Position numbers and translations under genes: made by a program. DNA of 59,018 nt from the NCBI GenBank assembly GCA_018712245.1, contig DVHE01000003.1, positions 1 to 59,018 of the forward strand, given 5' to 3'. The notes beneath the pieces are model-generated. The model was given only the letters and a program-made list of their open reading frames with translations, was not told the DNA's origin and did not search any database. This DNA comes from Candidatus Avoscillospira avicola. GTDB lineage: Bacteria > Bacillota > Clostridia > Oscillospirales > Oscillospiraceae. How positions within the stretch are numbered: the stretch's first letter is position 1; every line of letters starts with the position of its first letter. Below are positions 50,772-58,879 of the stretch, in pieces.

Positions 50772-52193
50772 ATGAGTAAGCCCACGAAAGAGAGAAAGGG
50801 ATTAAGCACGGCGCTTAAATATTTTTACGGCGTCGGCGACTTCGGCTTTACCCTGATGAGTAACGTCGAAAGTTACTATTTCACGTCCTTCCTGACCGAT
50901 TTTGCCAAGTTTTCACCGTTCCTGTCCGGCCTGATCGGCACCCTGACCACCGCCATTGACGCCTGCCTCAGCTGGATCTATGGCGCGATCCTCAACTCGG
51001 TCAAGCCCAAGAAGTGGGGCCGCTACCGCTCCTGGCTGATTATGCTGCCGTGGATCGTGCCGTTCCTCTACGCCTTCCAGTTCATCCGCGTCGGCGGCGA
51101 GGTCGTCTCGGCCATCGTCATCATATTGGCCTTTGTCTCCAGCCATATCTGCTGGAACTTCCCGTATGTTGCCAACGTGTCCATGATCTCCGTGGCCGGC
51201 AAGACGCCGGATGAACGGTCCCAGCTGGCCTCCACCCGCGGCGCCTGGGCCAATCTCTCCAAGGTCGTCTTCTCCTACATCTGCCCCCTGCTGGCCACCC
51301 TCGGCGTGAAGCTCCTGGGCGAGGTCAACCAGTACGGCGCGGTCGCCTTCATCCTCGGCGCCATCATGGCCGCCCTCTACTATGCCCACTTCAAGATGTT
51401 CGAGGGCTACGAGACCGTCGATCCCGCCGAGCTGGAGAAGGCCAGGTCCGCCCAGAAGGCCAAGAGCGCCGACCGCACCGGCGGCAAGGACCTGATCCGC
51501 GCCCTGCTCCAGAACCGGCCCCTGATCGCCCTGCTGCTGGCCGACATCGCCAAGTTCCTCTTCAACTTCGTCATCGCCGGCGCTGCCTACTACTATTTCA
51601 AATACATTGCAAAAGATGTAAACCTGCTCAAGGAATATCCCCTTTACATTCTGATCACCAACATCTGCTGCGTCATCGGCTCCTACCTGGCCAAGACCTT
51701 CGCCAAGAAGTTCTCCGCCCGGAACACCGCCATCGGTATGTTCTTCATCATGGCCGTGGTGCTGGTGGCATCCCGGTTCCTCTACACCAATGTCACCATG
51801 GTCATGGTCCTCATGTCCCTGGCCCTGTTCGGCTACGGCGTGTGCTACTCCCTGACTCCCGCCCTCTACGCCGACACCATCGTCTTCTCCCAGTGGAAGA
51901 CCGGCAAGAACGCCACCGGCTGGATCTCCGGCCTGCAGAACGTGCCGCTGAAGCTGGGCGTCCTGGCCCGCGGCATCGTCATCCCTGCCGTCCTGGGCGC
52001 CGTCGGCTACAACGCCGACAAGGTGGACATCGCCAACGTGGCTCCCGAGCTGCAGAATGCCATCTGCATTGCCTTTATGATTATCCCCGCCATCGCCCTG
52101 GTCGCCGCCGGTGTGTTCCTGCTCTTCGGCTTTAACCTGACCAAGGAGAAGGTCATCCAGTACCAGAACGAAATCGCCGCCCGCAACGGCTGA
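50772..52193 (+). CDS. GPH-family (MelB-like) sugar:cation symporter, MFS
   Basis: 473 residues, ~12 helices. N-terminal YGVGDFGFTLMSNVESYYFTSFLTDF and the loop DACLSWIYGAILNSVKPKKWGRYRSWLI match the glycoside-pentoside-hexuronide:cation symporters; the central loop is basic. It should import a sugar or glycoside with Na+ or H+. GGAGGCATACC precedes ATG 50772. Divergent from the PucR regulator and followed by a terminator and a sulfatase gene, suggesting a sulfated or deconjugated sugar as substrate. Confidence 0.9.
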   Translation: MSKPTKERKGLSTALKYFYGVGDFGFTLMSNVESYYFTSFLTDFAKFSPFLSGLIGTLTTAIDACLSWIYGAILNSVKPKKWGRYRSWLIMLPWIVPFLYAFQFIRVGGEVVSAIVIILAFVSSHICWNFPYVANVSMISVAGKTPDERSQLASTRGAWANLSKVVFSYICPLLATLGVKLLGEVNQYGAVAFILGAIMAALYYAHFKMFEGYETVDPAELEKARSAQKAKSADRTGGKDLIRALLQNRPLIALLLADIAKFLFNFVIAGAAYYYFKYIAKDVNLLKEYPLYILITNICCVIGSYLAKTFAKKFSARNTAIGMFFIMAVVLVASRFLYTNVTMVMVLMSLALFGYGVCYSLTPALYADTIVFSQWKTGKNATGWISGLQNVPLKLGVLARGIVIPAVLGAVGYNADKVDIANVAPELQNAICIAFMIIPAIALVAAGVFLLFGFNLTKEKVIQYQNEIAARNG

Positions 52194-52214
52194 TTTCGAA
52201 CCTGACCTGCACAG

Positions 52215-52251
52215 GACGCCGCACCGAACCCGGTGCGGCGTCTTGCTTTTT
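52215..52251 (+). terminator. Terminator after the GPH transporter gene
   Basis: 12-bp stem GACGCCGCACCG (52215-52226) with complement (52231-52242), 4-nt loop, then TTGCTTTTT. Confidence 0.88.
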
Positions 52252-52271
52252 GCGGACAAGTCCTGTACACT
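52243..52271 (+). promoter_or_regulatory. Candidate sulfatase promoter overlapping the terminator tail
   Basis: TTGCTT (52243-52248) inside the terminator T tract, 17-bp spacer, TACACT (52266-52271), 22 nt before ATG 52293. Confidence 0.55.
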
Positions 52272-52292
52272 GTCGGTAAAGGAGGTCTTGCC

Positions 52293-53915
52293 ATGAAGCA
52301 ATCTGCCGACCAGCCCAACATTCTGCTCATCACCTGCGATCAGCTGCGCGCGGACTACCTGGGCGCCTACGGCGCGGACTTTATGAAGACGCCGAACCTG
52401 GACCGCCTGGCCCGGGAGGGCGTGCGGTTCTCCAACGCCTATTCGCCCAACCCGGTGTGCATCCCGGCGCGGCACAACCTCATCACCGGCCTGCCGGCCC
52501 GGTACCACGGCTTTGACGACAATTATTTTGACGGCTCCCATGTCTGCCCCTGGGAGCTGCCCACCTTTGCCCAGATTCTCAACGACCATGGCTACGAGAC
52601 CGCCGCCATCGGCAAGATGCACTTCATGCCGGAGCGGCGCGCCACGGGCTTCGACTTCTTTTACAATATGAACGAGTGCCCGCCGACCCGGGAGGAGGAC
52701 GAGTACAGTATGTTCCTCCGGGAACGGGGCTACGGCGGTCATAACGGCATCCACGGCCTGCGGGGCTGCCTCTATATGCAGCCGCAGCGTTCGCTGCTGC
52801 CGGAGGCGCTTCATGGGTCGGCCTGGGTGGCGGATCAGTCCATCGCCTATCTGCGCCGAACCCGGGGACGCAAGCCCTTCCTGCTCTGGGCCGGCTTTAT
52901 CCATCCCCACCCGCCCCTGGACGTGCCGGACAGCTGGGCGGAGCTGTACTGCGGGCAGGTGCCGCCGCCGCTGGAGACCAGGACACCCCTCTCCGCCCTG
53001 GCCGAAGAGAACAAGGGCCTGCCGCGGCTCCACAGTCCCGCGGCCATCCAGCGGGTGCGGGAGCTGTACGCCAGCGCCATCTCCTTTGCCGACCAGCAGA
53101 TCGGGCGGATTCTGGCGGAATTGGAGGCGCTGGACCTGGCGGAGAACACCCTGGTGGTGTTCACCAGCGACCACGGCGAGATGCTGGGAGATCTGGGGAC
53201 GTACCAGAAATTCCTGCCTTATGACGCCTCCAGTAAGATTCCGCTTTTGCTGCGCTGGCCGGGGCAGCTGAAGCCCGGCACCGTGGATCAGCGGCTGGTG
53301 GACCTCAATGATCTGCTGCCCACATTCCTGGACGCGGCGGGACTCTCTTACCCGGCCCGATACGATCTGCCGGGAGAGTCACTGCTGACGGCGCAGGGCC
53401 GCAAAAACCGGGCTTTTCAGTACATCGAGCATCAGCACGGCAGCAAGCGCTGGTGCGCTTTGCGGGATGCGCGGTATAAATTCGTCCACTACTACGGCGG
53501 CGATGAGGAACTCTTCGACCTCTTGGAGGACCCAGGAGAGACCACCAACCTCCTCTACGGCGCGCCGGACGCCGCCGTACTGACCCGGCGGGACACCCTG
53601 CGGGCGGCCCTGATTCAGTATGAGGCCCGCTATGGCCTGGAGGGCTATGTGGAACACGGGGATTTCAAGGCGTTTCCCCGGTACGTGGCCCAGCCCATCG
53701 ATGAGACCTTCGTGCGGCCCTCTTTTTACCCCATGCTCCTGGAGGAGGAGCGGGCGCAGATGGACGACGTCCTGGAGGAGATTCTCCGGGCCATTGAAAA
53801 GGAACCCACCACCAAGCTCCGGGAGAACGGCACGGCGGAAATCCTCTCCGGCGCCGGCTTTTCCCCGGCGCAGATCGAGGACCTCCTGCGCCGGGCCGAG
53901 GCCCAGGGCAATTGA
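52293..53915 (+). CDS. Sulfatase (formylglycine-type, alkaline phosphatase superfamily)
   Basis: 540 residues from ATG 52293 (AAAGGAGG upstream). NILLITCDQLRADYLGAYG supplies metal Asp residues; the formylglycine motif is CIPARHNLITG (Cys56, CxPxR), HPHPPLDVP and TLVVFTSDHGEMLGDLG complete the site. No signal peptide, so it acts in the cytoplasm, on an imported substrate. Activation requires an anaerobic sulfatase-maturing radical-SAM enzyme or FGE, not encoded here. Near the GPH symporter, it probably removes sulfate from an imported sugar or aryl conjugate. Confidence 0.92.
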   Translation: MKQSADQPNILLITCDQLRADYLGAYGADFMKTPNLDRLAREGVRFSNAYSPNPVCIPARHNLITGLPARYHGFDDNYFDGSHVCPWELPTFAQILNDHGYETAAIGKMHFMPERRATGFDFFYNMNECPPTREEDEYSMFLRERGYGGHNGIHGLRGCLYMQPQRSLLPEALHGSAWVADQSIAYLRRTRGRKPFLLWAGFIHPHPPLDVPDSWAELYCGQVPPPLETRTPLSALAEENKGLPRLHSPAAIQRVRELYASAISFADQQIGRILAELEALDLAENTLVVFTSDHGEMLGDLGTYQKFLPYDASSKIPLLLRWPGQLKPGTVDQRLVDLNDLLPTFLDAAGLSYPARYDLPGESLLTAQGRKNRAFQYIEHQHGSKRWCALRDARYKFVHYYGGDEELFDLLEDPGETTNLLYGAPDAAVLTRRDTLRAALIQYEARYGLEGYVEHGDFKAFPRYVAQPIDETFVRPSFYPMLLEEERAQMDDVLEEILRAIEKEPTTKLRENGTAEILSGAGFSPAQIEDLLRRAEAQGN

Positions 53916-53961
53916 CCGGCCCGGCGGCTTGGCCCGCCCAGGGGAAAGGCAGGACAAAATA

Positions 53962-53998
53962 ACCGGCGCCGCGGAACACAATCCGCGACGCCGGTTTT
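53962..53998 (+). terminator. Terminator after the sulfatase gene
   Basis: 14-bp stem with one mismatch (53962-53975 with 53982-53995), then TTTT-rich end; likely bidirectional with the convergent N-acetyltransferase gene. Confidence 0.85.
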
Positions 53999-54018
53999 GC
54001 GTCTTCAGAAATGTTGCA

Positions 54019-54825
54019 TCATTCAGAGGGGGTCAGCGCCTCCAGGGGAAGCGGCAAGTCGAAGCGCGACGCGGCGATCTCTTGCAGCGCCTCGCGGCTC
54101 TTCACCTGCTGGGTGAAAACCTGCCCATCCCGGTGTTCCGTCAGCACGTCGCCGGTGAGGGCCAAGCTGCCCTGGGGTGTGCGGCGGTTGAGCATCCGCT
54201 TCTGCGTGAAGACGGATTCCGGGCTGCTGGCGCAGTAAAAGTTATACGGCACAAAATACGAGGCGGGCAGGGGAAACTCCCAGAACTCAAAGACCTTTTC
54301 CCGGACGCCCTGACTGGTGATCCGGTCCAGGCCCCACCAGGCATCGCCCCGGCGTTCGATGAGGAAGGTCTCACCGAGGATCGTGCGCTGGCCGCCCAGG
54401 GGGACGGCGCCGCCGGGCTGCGGGCCTCCGTAGCCCACGTCGCAGTAGTAGGTCTGACCGTCCAGCCGCACCAGAATGCCCCGGTGGAGCATGGGCGGGA
54501 TAAAGTCCTTGCCCCGGAGGATGCGGCAGGAGACCGACCAGGCGTCGTAACCCGCCCCCTGGAGGAAGGCGCACAATAGCGCATTGAGTTCAAAGCAGTA
54601 GCCGCCCCGGCGGTTCGTCACCACCTTGTCGAACAGCGCGGACATCTCCAGCGAGGGGACGCGCTTCTCCGCGTAGGCTTCCAGATTTTCAAAGGGAATG
54701 GCACATTGATTCCGGAATAAAATCTCATCCAGTGTGGCCAAATCCGGGGTAATCGGCCAGGAAACACCGATTCGCGCGGCGTAGGCGGCACAGTCCGGCA
54801 GGGGGGAATACAACGCCTCGTACAT
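54019..54825 (-). CDS. Arylamine N-acetyltransferase
   Basis: 268 residues from ATG 54825 (AAGGA upstream). The catalytic triad is complete: Cys77 in RRGGYCFELN, His114 in PMLHRGILV, Asp129 in YYCDVGYGG. Transfers acetyl from acetyl-CoA to arylamines, hydrazines or related acceptors (for example in gut drug metabolism). Separate promoter region, convergent with the sulfatase gene. Whether it works with the sulfatase on aromatic conjugates is speculation. Confidence 0.93.
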   Translation of the reverse strand: MYEALYSPLPDCAAYAARIGVSWPITPDLATLDEILFRNQCAIPFENLEAYAEKRVPSLEMSALFDKVVTNRRGGYCFELNALLCAFLQGAGYDAWSVSCRILRGKDFIPPMLHRGILVRLDGQTYYCDVGYGGPQPGGAVPLGGQRTILGETFLIERRGDAWWGLDRITSQGVREKVFEFWEFPLPASYFVPYNFYCASSPESVFTQKRMLNRRTPQGSLALTGDVLTEHRDGQVFTQQVKSREALQEIAASRFDLPLPLEALTPSE

Positions 54826-55100
54826 AGGATTCCTTCTTTCATCGTCGGTGCAATGGTGCGCCGCCGATCTCACTTGGTGGGAGACAGCGGCGTGTAAACT
54901 CGCAGAGATATTATAGCATATCCGGGGAGGAAGAGCATCCTACATTCCGTACAGTGATCTCCTGCGGCAGCAGAACGGATTGTAGAATTGTAGGCCGTGC
55001 GGAAAGGTGCTATACTGGGTGCAAAGGAAGAAAACGGAATAGAATCTGCCGCCGGACAAGACGGCCTTCAACAATGCATATAAACAGGAGGTATGGTACG
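54826..55100 (+). other. Divergent intergenic region between the N-acetyltransferase and URO-D-like genes
   Basis: 275 bp. Contains the plus-strand promoter TTGTAG (54988-54993), 17 bp, TATACT (55011-55016) for the URO-D-like gene, giving an ~80-nt leader. The part nearer the acetyltransferase has an AT-rich patch (54905-54920, GATATTATAGCATA) that could hold its promoter. No ORF or strong hairpin. Confidence 0.55.
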
Positions 55101-56093
55101 ATGACACCCAAGGAAATTCTGCTGGAAACCCTCAAGCGCGACGGCAAGCCTGAGCGGCTGCTGTGCCAGTACGAGGCCTTTGTGCCGGTGATGAACGACC
55201 CGCTGCAGAAGTACACCCGCGGCAACCGCAAGCGCGGCGTCACCAGCTACGACAAGTGGGGCACGGAGATTCTCTTCCCCGAGGACGCCCCCGGCCCGAT
55301 GCCCCATGTGACCAACAGCAACAAGGTCTGCCCGGACATCACCTGCTGGCAGGACACCGTCAAGGTACCGGACCTGGTGGCCAACTGCTCCGACGGCTGG
55401 GAGGAGGCCATCGCCACTGCCGCCGCCATCGACCACGACCAGTACCTGACCATGGGCTTTATGGGCACCGGCATTTTCGAGCAGTGCCACTACCTGATGG
55501 GCTTTGAGGATACGCTGGTGAACCTGCTGCTGGAGCCGGACGATATGCACGATCTGGTGGACGCCATCGCCGAGTACCGCTTCCAGTACGCCAAGCTGCT
55601 GGTGGATAACCTGAAGCCCGATGTCATCTTGTCCCACGACGACTGGGGCTCCAAGACCAGCCTCTTTATGAAGCCCGACATCTGGCGCGACTACTTCAAG
55701 GACCACTACAAGCGCATTTACGGCTATATGAAGGACCACGGCGTCATCGTCATGCACCATGCAGACTCCTTCTGCGAGCCCATCGTGGAGGATATGGTGG
55801 AAATCGGCATCGACATCTGGCAGGGCGTTCTCCCCGAGAACGACATCCCGAAGATTCAGAAGCTGCTGGATGGCCGGATGACCCTGATGGGCGGCCTGGA
55901 CGCCTCTGTGGTGGACCGGGTGGATTCCACCGAGGAGGAGATCCGCGCCGACGTCCGCCGCGCCTGTGAGACCTACGCCCCCGGCGGCCACTTCATCCCC
56001 TGCATCACCTACGGCCTCAAGGGGACCATCTTCCCCCATGTGGACCCGATCATCGACGACGAAATCCAGCGCTACAACCGCGAACACTTCTGA
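55101..56093 (+). CDS. Uroporphyrinogen decarboxylase (URO-D) family protein, probable corrinoid methyltransferase type
   Basis: 330 residues from ATG 55101 (CAGGAGG upstream). URO-D barrel; instead of the HemE signature it carries HADSFCEPIVEDMVEIGIDIWQGVLPEN and LMGGLDASVVDRVDSTEEEIRADVRRACETYAPGGHFIPCITYG, like the MtaA/CmuA-type corrinoid methyltransferases used in O-demethylation. The His and Cys residues of HADSFC and FIPC could bind zinc. No corrinoid protein is adjacent, so the substrate is unclear. Confidence 0.83.
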   Translation: MTPKEILLETLKRDGKPERLLCQYEAFVPVMNDPLQKYTRGNRKRGVTSYDKWGTEILFPEDAPGPMPHVTNSNKVCPDITCWQDTVKVPDLVANCSDGWEEAIATAAAIDHDQYLTMGFMGTGIFEQCHYLMGFEDTLVNLLLEPDDMHDLVDAIAEYRFQYAKLLVDNLKPDVILSHDDWGSKTSLFMKPDIWRDYFKDHYKRIYGYMKDHGVIVMHHADSFCEPIVEDMVEIGIDIWQGVLPENDIPKIQKLLDGRMTLMGGLDASVVDRVDSTEEEIRADVRRACETYAPGGHFIPCITYGLKGTIFPHVDPIIDDEIQRYNREHF

Positions 56094-56107
56094 TATCGTA
56101 TTTTCAA

Positions 56108-56132
56108 TGCCCGGGCCTTACTGGCCCGGGCA
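56108..56132. terminator. Hairpin after the URO-D-like gene
   Basis: 10-bp perfect stem TGCCCGGGCC/GGCCCGGGCA with 5-nt loop, 14 nt after the stop; no real T run, so only a probable terminator. Confidence 0.5.
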
Positions 56133-56146
56133 TAACTGATATTGGG

Positions 56147-56175
56147 TTGCGTCTCCGGGAGAGTGTTGCTATAAT
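56147..56175 (+). promoter_or_regulatory. Strong promoter upstream of the MATE remnant / NUDIX gene
   Basis: TTGCGT (56147-56152), 17 bp, TATAAT (56170-56175) with an extended TGC just before it. It now serves the NUDIX gene through the remnant. Confidence 0.85.
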
Positions 56176-56208
56176 AACCCTGAGATAATTTCGGTATTTA
56201 CCGCAAAA

Positions 56209-56469
56209 ATGGGGAAGAGGCGGAAGAAATTGGAACAGGAAGCGTCCAGCAAGCGGATTTTTGAAGAGCTGCCGGTGGCGACAGCCCTCAGGACGATGGT
56301 GACGCCCACCATCATCAGCCAGATCATCGTGCTGATCTGAATGTACGGCATCGACCGGGGCCGGGCGATCGCCGATGAAAGCAATGCGGCCCTGTCCGCC
56401 TTTGCCTACTGGCGGTACCGGCTCAAGGCGCTGCCGGCGCAGCGCACTGCGGAAGGAGGCAGCGTATGA
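56209..56469 (+). pseudogene. Remnant of a MATE-family efflux transporter (N-terminus joined to a short C-terminal tail)
   Basis: ATG 56209 opens 43 codons ending KRIFEELPVATALRTMVTPTIISQIIVLI, which is the N-terminus and first helix of a MATE transporter, and then hits TGA (56338-56340) where the protein should continue. After the stop the same frame runs 42 more codons (...ALSAFAYWRYRLKALPAQRTAEGGSV) to a TGA overlapping the NUDIX start. The tail resembles a MATE C-terminus, so I read this as a gene with ~400 codons deleted. The old stop still overlaps the NUDIX ATG (ATGA). Confidence 0.65.
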
Positions 56470-56861
56470 CGGAAGTAGTGGCGGCGCTGATTTGGCGCGG
56501 GGATCGGTTTTTGATCTGCCAGAGGCCTGCCCACAAGGCCCGGGGCCTTTTGTGGGAGTTCGTCGGCGGCAAGGTGGAGCCGGGGGAGACGCCCCAGGCG
56601 GCCCTGATCCGGGAGTGCCGGGAGGAGCTGGACGTGGCGCTGACGGTGGGCGAGGTGTGCTGCCGGGTGGTGCATCAGTACCCGGACCTGACGGTGGCGC
56701 TGACGCTGTTTTCCGCCCGGATTGCCGACGGCGAGCCGAAAAAGCTGGAGCATCAGGACTTGAAGTGGATCACCGTGGAGGAGATCGGCGACTATGCCTT
56801 CTGCCCGGCGGACACGGATATTTTGAAGGACCTGCGGGCGGGGAAGTACCGCTCCCAGTGA
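56466..56861 (+). CDS. NUDIX hydrolase, MutT-type (deoxy)nucleoside triphosphate pyrophosphohydrolase
   Basis: 131 residues. Intact Nudix box GGKVEPGETPQAALIRECREELDV (the GxxxxxExxxxxxxREUxEExGU pattern, residues ~34-57). The short form with FLICQRP and HQDLKWITVEEI matches MutT/8-oxo-dGTPase-like enzymes that cleanse oxidised nucleotides. ATG 56466 overlaps the stop of the MATE remnant, with GGAGG upstream; AAGGAGG is inside that remnant. Confidence 0.93.
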   Translation: MTEVVAALIWRGDRFLICQRPAHKARGLLWEFVGGKVEPGETPQAALIRECREELDVALTVGEVCCRVVHQYPDLTVALTLFSARIADGEPKKLEHQDLKWITVEEIGDYAFCPADTDILKDLRAGKYRSQ

Positions 56862-56899
56862 AAGAGCAGGCAGAACGCCGCAAAGAAGGATTAGATTTT

Positions 56900-58150
56900 T
56901 CACAGCCCGGCGGTCTGTCCCGCGGGCAGCGTGACGGCCATCGTCAGCGTGACGCCGTCGGGGCACTCGGCTCGAATCTTGCCCCGGTGCGCGGCGACAA
57001 TGCTCCTGGCGATGGAGAGCCCCAGACCGTAGCCACCGGCACTGCGGGCGGCGTCGCCCCGGTAAAACCGGTCGAAGAGATGCTCCAGGGCGGCTTTGTC
57101 CAGGGGGTGGGCCATGGGGTTTGAGACCCGCAGGAGGATGCTGCGGCCCTTGCTCTGTAACTCGACGGCGATGTCCGCACCGGAGGGGGCGTAGCGCAGG
57201 GCATTGTCCAGGAGGATGGAGAGCAGCTGCCGCAGGGATTTCTCGTCGCCGGTGCAGGAGAGCAGCGGCTGGATGGAAAGCGACAGCGTCTTCCCCTGGC
57301 TTTTGGCCGGAGCCAGGAAGGACTGGGCCGTCTCCTCCACCAGGTCGGATAAGGGGAAGTCCAGCAGCTGCAGCTGCGGCTGCTCTTCCATCCGGGAGAG
57401 GAAGATCAGGTCGTGGGTCAGAGCGGTGAGCCGCTGGGCCTGGCGGCGGATGTCCGAGAGCCATTGGTTCTCGCCGCACTCCATTTCAGCCAGGTCCGTG
57501 TCGGCGCTGATGATGGTCAGGGGCGTTTTCAGCTCGTGGCCGGCGTCGGTGATAAAGCGCTTTTGCTTTTCGTAGCTCTCGGCCACCGGACGGATGATCC
57601 GCTGGGAGAGGAGGAGCAGCAGCACCAACACCGTGCCCAGACCCAGGAGCGCCAGGGCGATACTATATAATAAAGTCGTGCGAAGGCTGGAGAGACTGCG
57701 GGTGCAGTCGAGGAAGATCAGGCGGGTGCCGTCGGACTCCTCGCTGCGAAGGTAGCGATACTGTTCCCAAAAGCCGGTGGTGCGGCCGGTGGCCAGAATT
57801 TTGGCGGCGCCGGCATTGGCTGTCTCGTCGTCGATGGCGGCCACCTGGCCGGTGTCTGTCTGGAGGATCTGGCCGTCGGCGTCCAGCAGCACAGAGAAGT
57901 AGCGGGACTCATAGGGCGTCTCCGGCGACATACCCGGCGCCCCGGTGGGACGCTGGGGCAGTGGGTCCCGGGGGAAGCCACGGTGGGGGAAGGAACCCTG
58001 GTTTTCTGCCAGGACGGCCAGGATGGCGTCTGCCTCTGCCACGATTTTCTGCCGGCTCATCAGATTGACGCCGCCCAGAATCACCGTCAGCACCACCGTC
58101 AGAGAGAGCATGGTGGCGACGATCAGCTTGCGCCGGAGCGCGCGCATCAT
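56900..58150 (-). CDS. Sensor histidine kinase, partner of the adjacent OmpR-type regulator
   Basis: 416 residues from ATG 58150. Helix 1 ~11-32, extracytoplasmic ~33-150, helix 2 ~155-180, no clear HAMP, HisKA with FITDAGHELKTPLTIISAD, N box LLSILLDNALRYAPSG, G boxes and GGYGLGLSIARSIV at the end. Four-nt overlap with the regulator stop (ATGA), so the pair is coupled. Signal and target genes unknown. Confidence 0.9.
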   Translation of the reverse strand: MMRALRRKLIVATMLSLTVVLTVILGGVNLMSRQKIVAEADAILAVLAENQGSFPHRGFPRDPLPQRPTGAPGMSPETPYESRYFSVLLDADGQILQTDTGQVAAIDDETANAGAAKILATGRTTGFWEQYRYLRSEESDGTRLIFLDCTRSLSSLRTTLLYSIALALLGLGTVLVLLLLLSQRIIRPVAESYEKQKRFITDAGHELKTPLTIISADTDLAEMECGENQWLSDIRRQAQRLTALTHDLIFLSRMEEQPQLQLLDFPLSDLVEETAQSFLAPAKSQGKTLSLSIQPLLSCTGDEKSLRQLLSILLDNALRYAPSGADIAVELQSKGRSILLRVSNPMAHPLDKAALEHLFDRFYRGDAARSAGGYGLGLSIARSIVAAHRGKIRAECPDGVTLTMAVTLPAGQTAGL

Positions 58151-58824
58151 GGCGTTTCCTCCAGGGAGTAGCCGGCGTTTCGGGCGGCGCGGATCTGGAC
58201 GTCGGCGTGCAGGGCGGCCAGCTTTTTTCGCAGGTAGGAGATATACACCCACACCACGTTCTGCTCTACTTCACTGTTGTATCCCCAAATTCGCTCCAGA
58301 AATCGCTCCGTGGGGATGAGCTGCCGGGGATTGCGCAGCAGCAGCTCCATCATTTGAAACTCCTTGTTGGCCAGGCGGAAGCTGCCGCCGGGGCCGGAGA
58401 GGACAAAGGTGGCCTGGTCCAGCGTCAGATTGCCGAAGGAGAGCTGGCTCTGGAGCTGCCCGGTGGTGCCCCGGGTCATGGCGCGGATGCGGGCCATCAG
58501 CTCCGGGGTGGAAAAGGGCTTGGTGAGGTAGTCGTTGGCGCCGGAGTCCAGGCCCAGCACCTTGTCGTCCACCTCAGACTTGGCGGTGAGAATCAGCACC
58601 GGGATGGGGTTGCCCAGGGCGCGCAGCCGCCGCAGCACGCTCAGCCCGTCCAGCTTGGGCATCATCAAATCCAAGATCAGCCCGTCGTAATTGCCCGATT
58701 CGAGATACGCCAGCGCCTCTTCGCCGTCGTAAACGGCGTCGACGGAATAGTTGTTCCGCTCCAACAGGGCCACAATGGCCCGGGAGAGGGAGCGCTCGTC
58801 CTCTGCCAGCAAAATACGCAACAT
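58147..58824 (-). CDS. OmpR/PhoB-family response regulator
   Basis: 225 residues. Receiver ILLAEDERSLSRAIVALL with the Asp in GLILDLMMPKLDG (~52), LTAKSEVDDKVLGLDSGANDYLTKPF; winged helix with LANKEFQMMELLLRNPRQLIPTERFLERIWG and VWVYISYLRKKL...RAARNAGYSLE. Downstream kinase gene overlaps by 4 nt. Upstream (minus-strand 5') AGGAGGGG precedes ATG 58824, and a MITE copy begins 55 bp away. Confidence 0.92.
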   Translation of the reverse strand: MLRILLAEDERSLSRAIVALLERNNYSVDAVYDGEEALAYLESGNYDGLILDLMMPKLDGLSVLRRLRALGNPIPVLILTAKSEVDDKVLGLDSGANDYLTKPFSTPELMARIRAMTRGTTGQLQSQLSFGNLTLDQATFVLSGPGGSFRLANKEFQMMELLLRNPRQLIPTERFLERIWGYNSEVEQNVVWVYISYLRKKLAALHADVQIRAARNAGYSLEETP

Positions 58825-58879
58825 TACCCCTCCTCAATCGAAATTATCGCAGCATCAGCATACTGCCGCCGCCTTAACT

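Noticed and set aside
50913-53174. Very long open frame on the minus strand (753 codons) under the transporter and sulfatase genes
   Set aside because: It is antisense to two genes with clear families; high GC content suppresses stops, and the product is His/Gly/Val-rich low complexity.
56338-56340. TGA in the MATE remnant as a selenocysteine codon
   Set aside because: Tempting because selD is in the window, but MATE proteins do not contain Sec and the residues after the stop do not continue the helix.
56169-56384. Minus-strand 71-codon frame opposite the MATE remnant
   Set aside because: The plus-strand reading matches a transporter N-terminus; the minus frame has no ribosome site.
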